A stretch of 64,000 nt of DNA from Epiperipatus broadwayi (taxonomy: Eukaryota; Onychophora; Udeonychophora; Euonychophora; Peripatidae). The number at the start of each line of letters is the position of its first letter. Within the stretch, counting starts at the first letter, position 1. The stretch spans positions 2,790,001 to 2,854,000 of the forward strand of contig JAQFVV010012496.1 of the NCBI GenBank assembly GCA_028023455.1, given 5' to 3'. Both the position numbers and the translations under genes were made by a program. Of the stretch, positions 12,119-22,060 are shown piece after piece. The notes below the pieces were generated by a model. It was not told the DNA's origin and made no database searches. It saw nothing but the letters and a program-made list of their open reading frames with translations.

Positions 12119-12355
12119 TATGCAAATAGAGGGATTTGAATGCAGAATTTTTCAGTCTATTTGTCCTCTCCATCTCAAGCAACTGAATCACATGACTACA
12201 CCCATGTGAAAAAAGATACATGATCCCCAATATAGATATTTTGTGCAGAACAGTGGAGATCATGTATCTTTTTCACATGTGTGTGGTCATGTGTATCGGT
12301 TGCTTGAAATAGAGAGGATGAAAAGATAGGATGAGTTCAAATCCCTTTATTTATA
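12119..12355. mobile_element. Short family C foldback (copy 4)
   Basis: Inverted arms at 12127-12240 and 12250-12350 nearly touch. Borders are AGAGGGATTTGAATGC and GAGTTCAAATCCCTTT. It keeps only the outer, tRNA-like third of the family arm and lacks the core, so it is an internal-deletion derivative. The right end keeps a recognisable B box. Confidence 0.75.
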
Positions 12356-12779
12356 TATAAAAAACATTCAGTATAAGCCAGTTACATTCTGCCTAAGAAT
12401 TATACATATATCATTTTCATCATATCTCCACTTAAACTCAACAGATTCATTCAGTTAAGAACTATTAGGCAATTAAGAAGACTATGATCTTTCTTAATCT
12501 TAAGCTCAGAGCTGAAAACCTAGTAAACTCACCATGCTGATGGATGTATTGTGAACAGCCCATTCATGTTCGTTTATTATATGAATGAATAATCACACAA
12601 TAATATGGAGGAGATATTAAAAATTTGCCCTGCCTGATTCTTTTAAGACCTCAAAGAGGAATCAAAAGGATCCCTTATGCAATTTTATATTAAAATATTG
12701 CTGTTTTTTTCTTGCTTAAATAATTGTTTGTGATAGTAAGTTTATCTTCGGTCATGATTCTAGAATAGTGTCCCTAAAT
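12356..12779. other. Unassigned spacer
   Basis: No recognised gene or repeat. There is mixed AT-rich sequence between the family C copy and the LINE tail. Confidence 0.4.
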
Positions 12780-13125
12780 GCATATCTTTTAAAGTAAGCT
12801 ACAACAAACTGATGGTATAGTGAGAGAACAAACAAGTGTTGCTGATATCATTGAAAGAATTAAGATACTGAAGTGGAGTTGAGCTGGACATATTCCAGGT
12901 TCCAAGAGTTGTGAAAGACCTAGAAAGAGACCATATAAGAGATGCATGGCTGTTTGTTTACTGACATCATTGAAAGAATTAAGATACTGGAGTTGGGCTG
13001 GACATATTGCTAGAAGAGATGAATGGATAAAATAAGGAACTGTATTGGGGTGATGTGGAGAAGGGCTACACTTGGAAAGAACTTTATCTTGTAGTGTATT
13101 GATAATGGTTAAAAATGATGATAAA
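12780..13125 (+). pseudogene. LINE 3'-end fragment with 121-bp duplication
   Basis: Plus-strand frames give WSWAGHIARRDEW at about 12990-13025, a hallmark of the C-terminal tail of RTE-like LINE polyproteins (W-x-G-H-x-x-R-R). The segment preceding it, with TCATTGAAAGAATTAAGATA, occurs twice, at 12848 and 12969. The long minus-strand open frame over the same bases is a shadow. Only the tail of the element remains. Confidence 0.65.
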
Positions 13126-13724
13126 GGTGATAGTAAATAAGTTTTTGGAACCAATTAATTCATGGTATTAGATATTACTACATACATGAAAGAAAAGCAG
13201 CCATCACTACACATGTTTAAAGAACACTGAAAGAAAAAGAGCATAGTTTTTATTTTGATTATGACCTGATAAAATAGTTTTTTAATTTCAGAGATGGATA
13301 TTGGCATAAAAGTATGGCTTAAATAATAATAATAAAAACATTTCTTTGGTCCTAATTTCACAAATATATGCATTAACTTAATTTGAATCTAGATAATGAA
13401 AAAAAGTATCCGGCACAATAGAGAGTTTATAGTTTTCATCATTTTGAAATTATTCAGATGCCATGAAATAATGTGTAAGAAGAAATAGAATTGAACTGTA
13501 TAACATTTATTTAGAAGGATCTACAAAAAACTGATCATACATATGGAATATATTAAAAAAAAAAAAAATCATAGATGAAATTGATATTTAAAATAAATGT
13601 TCCATTTTTTCTATATATACACATTATGTATCCATAACAATGGTCAAACATAATTTGTCCGTAACTTGTCAATTGAATTAGAATCATTATTATGCATTAT
13701 GTAAGTAATAAACTTCACATTATG
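13126..13724. other. Unassigned AT-rich region
   Basis: No gene recognised. A minus-strand frame at 13155-13373 has no family resemblance. A short direct repeat of CATTATGTA occurs near 13695-13725. Confidence 0.4.
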
Positions 13725-13915
13725 TATGTAATAAACTTAGAGCCTACGTATATCAATATACTTCGTAAGTTAATTCCCCCAATTTTATTTACCTTCTTAT
13801 AAAACTTCAAAAATTATTTAAAGTTTTGTAAAAAGGTAAATAAAACTGGGAGAATTTATTATTTTATTTCTTGTAAAGCATATCTATATAAGTATGCTTG
13901 AAGTTTATTACAACT
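13725..13915. repeat. Imperfect ~190-bp foldback
   Basis: The inner arms, TTTTATTTACCTTCTTATAA at 13782 and its partner TTTTGTAAAAAGGTAAATAA at 13825, are strongly paired. The outer arms (ATAAACTTAGAGCC versus GCTTGAAGTTTAT) are more diverged. Non-coding; possibly an inverted-repeat transposon remnant. Confidence 0.7.
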
Positions 13916-14049
13916 ATATTAACAAAGGTTTTCATAATTAATGCATGTATATATATGTATAAATAGATTACATTTATTTTTAAATTTATATAGTTTTTAA
14001 AATTCTGTTATAGTTTCTTATTTTAATTAGAAATAGTTAAAAGAGCACC

Positions 14050-14990
14050 TCCGTCTTTTCTTTACTTGTCCAAATTTGACTATTTGATTTTTCCAAAATT
14101 TAAGTGTCTGTCGAATACAGTCTTATATTCCAGATATGTGGATGATACTTTTGTATGTGCTAATGAAGAAACTATTAATAAAATTCATATTAAATTAGCA
14201 TCTGCAACCACTCTAACTTGGACTATAAAATTTTTAGACATAGATATCATCAGACAGGCCAATGTTTTAGACTATAGGACGATTTTAAAACTATTAAATG
14301 TAAAAGATACCATACACCTTGGGTCTAATACTCCCTTCTCCTTGAAATATGCTGGTCTAAAAGGTTTTCTCCATGGAAACTTAAAGCTATGCAAATTCGA
14401 GGCTGATCGGAGAAGAAACATTGAGATATATATTAAAGATCTAATAAACATTGTACAATTCTAAAAAAATAACTGCAATTATTGCAAATTTTTATAACAA
14501 AATCTTGCACCCTATAAACATTCAACCTGATAATAAAAAATGGTATAGTCTCTCTAATATTTCAAAACTTGCACACAAATTAAAAGAACATTTATACCAA
14601 TAAATACAATATCAGTTTTCGCTCACCTCCATCTTTAAATAAATTATTAAATAATCCAAAAGACAAAATACCTAGAAAGGATTCACATCAAATTGAGTAC
14701 AAAATTAATTGCATAGAACCCGAGCTAACCCATCTACAAAACTTGCCCAGCATAGATATGTATACAACCAGGCCAAGTAAAGCAATGAATACTCTTCCAT
14801 TTTCTTCGATCATGAGTTGCAACCAGGCCATAACTTTGAACTCTTTGCGGCTGAGATCGTTATGTTCAGAGAGAGATGACAGAAAGAGAAGGTGAAAGAG
14901 ACATGGTCAACAGCTAAAGATCATCATGCCATTAATAAAAAAGGACTCCAGCATCCCTCTTTCTAAAAAATGGCACTTGCAGCAATCACT
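14050..14990 (+). pseudogene. Penelope-like retroelement, RT remnant (copy 2)
   Basis: A 132-codon open stretch from 14066 contains LYSRYVDDTFVCA, an intact R-Y-V-D-D-T-F reverse transcriptase active site typical of Penelope-like elements, then IKFLDIDI (the F-L-D motif). Near 14345 it reads AGLKGFLHGNL and then CKFEADRRRNIE. The same AGLK-x-FL block recurs at 50824 and 52690, so these are one family. After 14462 frames are broken. No GIY-YIG domain was recognised here. An RT frame of this length still open suggests a younger copy than that at 6.2 kb. Confidence 0.8.
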
Positions 14991-15279
14991 TTCATCATTA
15001 GTATGTACACCTACTCCTAAAAATTCAGTTTAATGATAATCTATTATTTAATATTCAAAAGTAACTTTAAATCTACATCTCGACTTCCTTTAGTCACATA
15101 ATGCTATGATTATGATACGACTCAGTATTAAAAGCCCTCAGCTTTAAATAAATTTTCTTTATTATAAATTCAAACTTGTTATGATAAAAATGTTTTAACA
15201 TTTTTTGAACCCTTACAATAATGACTGTTATAAATAAGCAACTATTCCAGTATTAATAAAAGAAAAATGTAAATCTTAC

Positions 15280-15363
15280 CTTCTGTTCAGCAGTTGCTGT
15301 CAAAGCTTGAAGGCGACTCGTCATATTGGCTAAGCTCTGTTCAAACGCAGCAACAACATGAGC
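15280..15363 (-). CDS. Candidate exon, NAV-like coiled-coil segment
   Basis: On the minus strand a pyrimidine-rich tract ending TTTTGTTCTAG abuts 84 bases that are open in phase 0 and end CAGAAG before a consensus donor GTAAGATTT. A plausible branch point, TTTACTAAT, lies about 35 bases upstream. The 28 codons give a helical, coiled-coil-like peptide containing FEQSLANMTSRLQ and TATAEQK. Codon use is far less AT-biased than the flanks. From memory this resembles the conserved coiled coil of neuron navigator proteins (NAV1-3, UNC-53, Sickie), large microtubule-associated proteins acting in axon guidance. Splice sites and frame are seen; the family name is recollection. Confidence 0.75.
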
Positions 15364-15639
15364 CTAGAACAAAAGTACAACAATATTAGTAAAAGTGTTT
15401 ACTCTTCCAGCTTCTATTATAAACCGAGTTGCATTTTTTTTTACTATCTCCTATAACTGTACTACAACTATTAGCTAAAAATGCCCATTTACTACCAATA
15501 CAATATGAACACATACAAATTAAATGATTGTTATTAATCAAAGTTGAAAAGTGATTAATGGTGACCAAATGGGTAACCTTTCTCCAGAATGACCTATCAT
15601 GTTTGGTTTTTCCAGATGCTCAAAAGAATCATGGCCATA

Positions 15640-16512
15640 ACGATGGAACCATCTGCTGTATTGCTGGTTGAACTGTTCTTTCACTATCAACCTTTCTAAG
15701 CATTATGTGATTGTAATGAATTAGATTTCCTCATGATATGATGAAATCTAATCATTTGTGATTTAAGTCAGGGGTCATGTCTAATCAGATCAAATATTCA
15801 TTTCTTTGTTGTCCGCTGTGACAAACTTCTACATATACATATAATCACAAAAAAAAAAAAAAAAAGACAAATATAAAAGAATAACACTTTAACATTGTTT
15901 AGATTCCCTTTTATTTTCAATACTTTAAGCATATTTCATAGCGTAAAGTCAATTAAGATAATTGCCTGATTTTAAGAAGAATCAACGGATTTCACATGTG
16001 AAACACAACATTACTGCTATAACATTAAACACACACAAAATGTGACCTTTGTAAAGCAAATATTATTTATTATCTGCTTCTAATTCTACGGCTTCAAGAA
16101 AAAATATGAATATTATACATTTTTGTTAAATAGGATAACAAGTGATGACGACAATCAAATGCTATCCCTTGATCATAATACTTTACTGAGAACTCAACAA
16201 TATTCATACACGGGGCTCAAAAACTGTTCCACTCAGAAAGAAACTTCCATGTATTTAAAGAAACATAAGAATAATACAAAAATTATCTCTGTCCCGTCAC
16301 TTATTAGTCATGTTCTTCTGCGAAAGTATGCTGAAGAGATGCAATCCCATTAATTATTACTATTATTATTTAGCTTATAAAGACAATTATCAAGTGAATT
16401 AATAGGAGATTGAAACAAAATCACATAACTCACTAAAATCTATCATAAGACGCATAACATATTTTTATTCTGCTTACTTTATGGTCTAAATTAGTAAAAA
16501 CATTAGAAGAAA
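15640..16512. other. Intronic spacer with small hairpin
   Basis: A near-perfect 30-base hairpin centred at 15737 (TTAGATTTCCTCAT against ATGATGAAATCTAA) and a poly-A run at 15850 are the only structures seen. A 76-codon plus frame at 16123 has no recognised relatives. Confidence 0.45.
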
Positions 16513-16515
16513 TTA

Positions 16516-16729
16516 TATGCTATTTCTTCACTGTACTTTAAACATTTCTTAGCAAAAACCTTTTATTGTACGTATACGCAGACACAATCTTATGTTTCGA
16601 CAGTCTTCTTCAAAACCACTTTCTCTGAAGAAGACTGCAGGATAGTCGATACATAAGATTGGTATGTGTATATGTATAGTAAAAGATTTTTGTTAAGAAG
16701 TGCTTAAAGTACAGTGAAGAAATTGCATT
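16516..16729. mobile_element. ~215-bp foldback with hammerhead-like core
   Basis: Arms 16516-16606 and 16630-16729 are inverted copies: TTCTTCACTGTACTTTA against TAAAGTACAGTGAAGAA. In each arm the inner part reads CTGAAGAAGACTG (or its inverse) followed by GTCGAAAC or GTCGATAC. That layout, CTGAnGA, short stem, GAAAC, is like the hammerhead cores known in Penelope-like and retrozyme elements, here degenerate. Non-coding. It may be a Penelope-related terminal segment. Confidence 0.6.
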
Positions 16730-17237
16730 TATATAAGATATTATAGCAAAATAAAGGAAATGATGAATTTGTTAATATTTTTGAAGAAAATATTATCTTT
16801 GTAATTCAAAAGCATGCCTTTTCTGTTTTTTTTTTATGCCCAAATTTAAAATAATATATAAACTTAAGTTATTTACATATAAAGTTACTAAAATAATCAC
16901 AAAATTATTATGATTTTTAAAAATATATATATACAATATACTAAAAAAATTATTAAAACAAAAATAGCATTTTTTTTTTACTTTTCAAAAAGTAGCACAC
17001 ATTAAAGTCATAACAAATGTAGATTGGATGGTTGTAGCATACTACTGTTAACAATACAGTTTTAAAATGCACTTAATGCTTCCAAATCTATTAAATTAAA
17101 GTTAAAATATAATCCTAAAAATAAATAAATAATAGGAGTAAATAAATGATAGCCTTCACATGGTTCACCATGTAGAATTAATTAATATGTGAAACTGAGT
17201 CGCCAAATAGAAATTAAACTACGAGTAAAGAGAGGAA
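16730..17237. other. AT-rich spacer
   Basis: Poly-A/T tracts and TA runs; no gene or dispersed repeat recognised. Confidence 0.45.
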
Positions 17238-18100
17238 ATTATGCAATATTATTATTAATATGAATTCCAGTAATATTATGGAAGCTAATCATACCAGGAC
17301 TAGATAATGAGAGTCTTAGGCTCTCACATGGTGTTGGTAACCATGAAGTACCTCAAGTACCATATATACTTTATACACAGCATGAACTCAGGTAATATTA
17401 CAGAAGCTAACTATACCAGGACTAGAGAATGAGGGTCTTAGGCTGTCACATGGTATTGGCAACCATGAAGTACCTCAAGTGCCATGTATACTTTCTACAG
17501 ATCAAATTATGAAATTAAGCAATATTATGGAAACTAATCATACCAGGACTAGATAATGACAATTTTAAACTCTCACATGGTATTGGTAACCATGATGTAA
17601 CTCAAGTACCACATATACTTTATACAAAATAAATTATGAAATCGTGCAATATTATTATTAATATGAACTCTGGTAATATTACAAAAAAATTAAACATATC
17701 CAGACTAGAGAAAGAGGGTCTTAGGCTCTCATATGGTATTGGAAACCACTTTCTACAGAGAAAATTACGAAATTACGCAATATTATTATTAATATGAACT
17801 CCGGTAATATTACAGAAGCTAAACAAACAAGAACTAGAGAATGAGGGTCTTAGGCTCTCATATGGTATTGTCAACCACAAAGTACCTCAAGTGCCATATA
17901 TACTTTCTATAGAGCAAATTATGAAATTACGCAATATTATTATTAATAAGAATTCTGGTAATATTATAGAAGCTAACTATATCAGGACTAGAAAATAAGG
18001 GTCTTAAGCTCTCAAAAGAAAAAAAGATGACTCACATGGTATTGGAAACTATGAAATTACCTCAGTATGTATACTACTCTCTATAGAACAATCTTCTTTT
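17238..18100. repeat. Satellite-like array, ~120-160-bp units
   Basis: Six diverged units carry, in constant order, AATATTATTATTAATATGAA, ACCAGGACTAGA, GTCTTAGGCTCTCACATGG and ACCATGAAGTACCTCAAGT. The shared GTCTTAGG anchor falls near 17313, 17434, 17559, 17717, 17846 and 18000, so unit length varies by insertions and deletions. Non-coding. Edges grade into unique sequence. It lies within the putative host-gene intron. Confidence 0.85.
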
Positions 18101-18109
18101 CAATTAGAA

Positions 18110-18555
18110 AATATAATATACAGTGAGAATATATTTAAATAAAAAATGGAAATCTTCCCAACCCTCCTCATCTTCCAGATCTTACTACATCTGCATTTAT
18201 AAAATTTTTTGCCTCAATCAAGCAGGTTGCCAATTTTTAGAATGAACAAATTTAAATAACATGCACTTACCTATCATTCATGTAGATGGTGATTAGAAGC
18301 AATTGCTGTAATTAGTTTTGTATAGTTTACCATGACCTGCTGAATTACTGATATTGTACTATATTCCTCATAGTCAACATAAACCAAGTCGAATCCATTT
18401 TGTAATCCATATTCCTATAATTATAAGTTATCCTGCTCTAAGATGGAATTTAAAAAAGATTAGCTTGAATCAGTATACTGAATATCCTGAAAAGAAATAT
18501 TAATACAATCTCTCTTCAACTGCCTTTGTTGTGATAGGTTTAAGCAATGCATAAT
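18110..18555. other. Unassigned intronic sequence
   Basis: No gene recognised. A consensus-like donor on the minus strand near 18265 follows a short open stretch that does not resemble any family (see rejected). Confidence 0.4.
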
Positions 18556-18559
18556 AACA

Positions 18560-20040
18560 ACTACCAGAGCCCAATCCTCATAGACATTCTTGGCAAAATT
18601 ATTCAGTAACCTTATTTATACATAAAGTACTACAAAAATTTGGCGTAGAAGCAAAACTATAAGTATTAAATCAAAAACTGATAATGATTCAAAAAATTAT
18701 TGCCCAATATCATTACTAGATGTTACCTACAAGCTTTATGAAAAAATCATATGAGTAAGAATTTTGCCAATAGCTGAGAGTCATCTATCTATAGAGCAAG
18801 CTAGACTTAGGATAGGAAGGTGCTGTGAACAAGTTTTATCTTTAACAAGTCATATTGAAAAAGCTCTCAAAAAAAATTAAAAACTGCTGTGACCTTTATT
18901 GGACTAACCTCAGCTTATTATTCTGTGTTTGGAAAAATGGTCTTCTAAAAGTTTGTAATCTTTATGAAAGCAGGAAAACCATTAATTTCCACAAACTTCA
19001 TTCCCCTCACTTCCTTTATTTAATATATTCATCAGAGATTTTCCAGAAATAGAATGCAGGAATTTAACTTATATTGGTAATATTGCTTTGACTTTTCTAA
19101 AAAAAAATTCTTTCCTGAAATAGAAAAGTCTCTCAATAAAAATAAATAAAAATCGAACATCTTTTCCAAAAATTGGATTCCTGTTCCTAATCTAATGAAG
19201 TTAGTATATGCTTGGGTTTTCATTTAATCAATATACTTTTGCAATTAATAGACTGAAACATAATCTACCCAAGATATGGAAAAGTAAACTTGAATTGTAG
19301 TCTGACTTATTTTCCTGATTTAGCTAAGGTTAGATCAAAATTCATTTCTAGGAATAATCAATCTCCTTGGAAAGTTATCCAGTCTTATTTTGAGATTAGG
19401 ATGCAAACATTTTATGGACAGCTTTCTTAGAATTAACATATTCTTTTGATGATTATTGTACTTCATTTTCGACAAATTTCCATACTAAACATCTGGATAT
19501 TCAATTAATTATTACCATGAGACAATCTCAAGTCTACTCCTTGACAGTGGCTTCCTGTTCTTTCACAATTTTCTCCAATAGACATTAAAAGTTATCTCAC
19601 AGAAAATGTATAAAAGGCTGTTTGGCAGATCAGATTTGCCAATATCTGAAGATATAATTTCATCTTAAAAAAACTCTCATCTCAAACAAAGATTCCCTTT
19701 TAGACATTTAACCAAGAATCTACAATTGAACAAGTATAGTAGCGTAATAAACAGAATTCTTGTGATGTTGCAAATAAATTTCTTCCCCCCAAATCCAATA
19801 GTAGAGCCAGCTGAATTTGATTTTCTTAAGGGTAATTATGAGCTCCATCAATAGACTGAGGACAACCTATGGTTATTGCACTCATCAGCTTCATAAATGG
19901 AATTGAACTGCCACCGATCAATGTAAATGTGGACCATATGGTTAAAGTTTACCTAACCATGATTATAATGATAGAATTGAAAATCTTAATAAATCTATCA
20001 GTAAATTTATCTCCTGATTGAAATCTCTACATGTTTCTTT
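18560..20040 (+). pseudogene. CR1/Jockey-like LINE reverse transcriptase
   Basis: Plus-strand frames follow a non-LTR RT. At 18700 NYxPISLLDVTYKLYEKII is the fingers motif. At 18795 RLRIGRCCEQVLSLTSHIEK is the F-R-P-G-R-S-C block, and near 18890 a damaged F-x-D-L-x-x-A-Y motif follows. Past it the palm is scrambled. At 19861-19975 RTTYGYC, LHKW and CKCGP form the Cys/His-rich C-terminal tail found in many Jockey/CR1 elements. Several frameshifts. The related minus-strand piece at 48430-48860 covers the region N-terminal to this RT. Confidence 0.75.
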
Positions 20041-20129
20041 ATAATATTATGTTAATAGTTGTAAAAAATAAAATCCATTTTCTGTATAAAAATAATAATT
20101 AAAGATCAAACAATATAATAGTAATTTTT

Positions 20130-20293
20130 TCTGGTTTGCGATGATGGTGTTCTAGTTGTATTTTTATATTGAACTATTTCTGTCATCTAATATGCATATT
20201 GAATGTCTTTGGAAAAAATTAACTTTATTTAAATATTACAAATACATTCAACTGTTAGTAATAGCACATCAAACAGGTTAATATATGCACTGG
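20130..20293 (-). mobile_element. Family A retroposon, 5'-truncated copy
   Basis: Matches the 3' part of the family A element at 29079-29250 in the same orientation: GGTTTGCGATGATGG at the 3' end and CAACTGTTAGTAATAGCACA inward. The tRNA-like head is missing, as expected of a 5'-truncated retroposed copy. Confidence 0.75.
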
Positions 20294-20572
20294 ATATATT
20301 TATAGCCAACCCACCTAGAATTTATTTGAAATACGTTTCCTCCCTTCTCTGTTATAAATTGAAAAACCTTACACACTAAATTCAATTCAAGAAATATAGA
20401 TAAGCTTCTGAGAATAAGTAAATTATTTTTAACTGATTGTCCATATTTAAATTAACCTTTAATTGCCATTATTTATGAATAAAGATTTAAAATAACAGTG
20501 AAGATAATTTGTTCATTTTTAATTAATATCAAAGTAAGCTATCTATATTTATCTAAATAAAAAGAGTGCATA
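20294..20572. other. AT-rich spacer
   Basis: No structure seen. Confidence 0.4.
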
Positions 20573-21014
20573 CCTATATTACTTGTAATAAATATCTTTT
20601 GATATAGTTAATTCCTTAATTAATCTCAGAAATACCTTTTGGTATAAATATCTTTTGATATAATTAATTCCTTAATTGATGTCAGAAATACACCTTGGTA
20701 TAAATAATTTTTGATATAGTTAACTCCTTAATTGACATCAGAAATACATTTTGGTATAAATACCTTTTAAAATAATTAATTCCTTAATTAATTTCAGAAA
20801 TACGTTTTGGTATAAATGTCTTTTGAGATTGTTAATTCTTTAATTAATGTCAGAAATACCTTTTGACATAGTTAATTCCTTAATTATCATCAGAAATACT
20901 GGTATCAATATCTTTTGATATAGTTAATTCCTTAATTAAAGTCAGAAATACCTTTTGATATAGTTAATTCATTAATTAACATCAGAAATACATTTTGGTA
21001 CTATGAGTTCTTTA
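20573..21014. repeat. AT-rich tandem array
   Basis: About eight units alternate TAGTTAATTCCTTAATTAA with TCAGAAATACCTTTTGGTA and ATAAATATCTTTTGATA. Full units are near 55-60 bases; some are half units lacking the TATAAAT segment. Units are diverged by point changes, so the array is old. The palindromic TTAATTAA in each unit would make regularly spaced cruciform-prone sites. Confidence 0.85.
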
Positions 21015-21689
21015 ATTAATGAGATGTTAGCAATTACAATAATATCTTGGTATTTTTATCTTTACCATTTAAGGAAGATCACGAATATCTAATTTATTTT
21101 ATTAATAATATACAGTTAGCTTTGGTTTCATTAATTCAATAATAATTTTTGGTTAATTGAGAATCTCCCATTAACATTTCATGATGTTTGTTTTGAGAAC
21201 TCGTTATTTAATAATTTTCAATTTGGTCACGAGGACTAATTATGATACTTATTTAATTATAATTATCAAATTATGACATGTTAATTATCAGATGCAGTTA
21301 ATGCTGGCACAGTTCTTACAGCTATTCTAAATTTTTGTTATAATTAAAAAAAAAATTCACACTTTATTTGATTACTAAAAAAAAATACATTTCAACTACA
21401 ATGCATAAATGATAGATCCATAACCTAGAAAAAGGATTTTTACTAGTAAATGATCCTAAATTCAAATCCCAATGAAAATGAAATACTTCAGTGTTCACTC
21501 CTTAGTTATCTAAAACTTAAATGAACAAATTTTTGGTGGGAAAAAAAATTCTATTTATGATATTATCTTGTGCATTTATAGATTATAAAATTAAAAATTC
21601 ACTCTCAATCCATAAAGCTTAATAACTTTTTACAAGGCAGTGTTTGCCATACAAAATACATAAGATTTATATTAATATGTTATATCTCA
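21015..21689. other. AT-rich spacer
   Basis: No gene recognised. A weak B-box-like tract, AATTCAAATCCC, occurs at 21450 without a convincing A box. Confidence 0.4.
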
Positions 21690-22060
21690 CCTTGCCTTCA
21701 AATAAGGTACTAGTCCAGCTTTTATCATATCTTGATTGGATTGAGCATTCGTCACCCATGGATCAATGTATATATAAATAAATATAAAATGTCTAATGGC
21801 AAGAATGGGCCAATAGGTGATGATGCTCAGTGAATCCAATTATTTCCAATATGGATGGGGATCTGTCCATAAATAGTCAATCCATTTTAAGGTAAGGGAT
21901 ACAACAACTCTCAAAGCTGAATAGCAGTAGGCTGTTTCCGATTATATAGTTAATGCGATGAGGGAAGTCCATGTTCAGGATTGAAAGCTGCTAGAACCAA
22001 AACAGAAATGAAACAATCTGTCAAAGTACAGAGAGAAGTGGTAGGCAAACTTATAAGGGC
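21690..22060. other. Less AT-rich block of unknown origin
   Basis: This block is noticeably richer in G/C than its flanks and ends abruptly, as a dispersed element would. On the minus strand a short open frame precedes a donor-like GCAAGGTGAG at 21687-21697. No second copy was found in the window and no inverted ends. It may be a transposable-element fragment or an exon-like coincidence. Confidence 0.35.

Noticed and set aside
12789-13154. 121-codon minus-strand open frame
   Set aside because: It is antisense to a plus-strand LINE tail that reads WSWAGHIARRDEW and contains a 121-bp duplication; the protein is a shadow.
17238-18100. CRISPR-like spaced repeats
   Set aside because: Units are long, diverged and of variable length with no unique spacers of constant size; the context is eukaryotic intron.
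18268-18315. Minus-strand exon ending in a strong GTAAGTGCA donor
   Set aside because: The 35-base interval has no recognisable peptide, ends in phase 2, and does not fit the phase-0 start of the 15.3-kb exon.
21688-21765. Minus-strand exon ending GGCAAG/GTGAGA
   Set aside because: The open frame continues from a block that looks like a dispersed element, and no acceptor with a pyrimidine tract was found.
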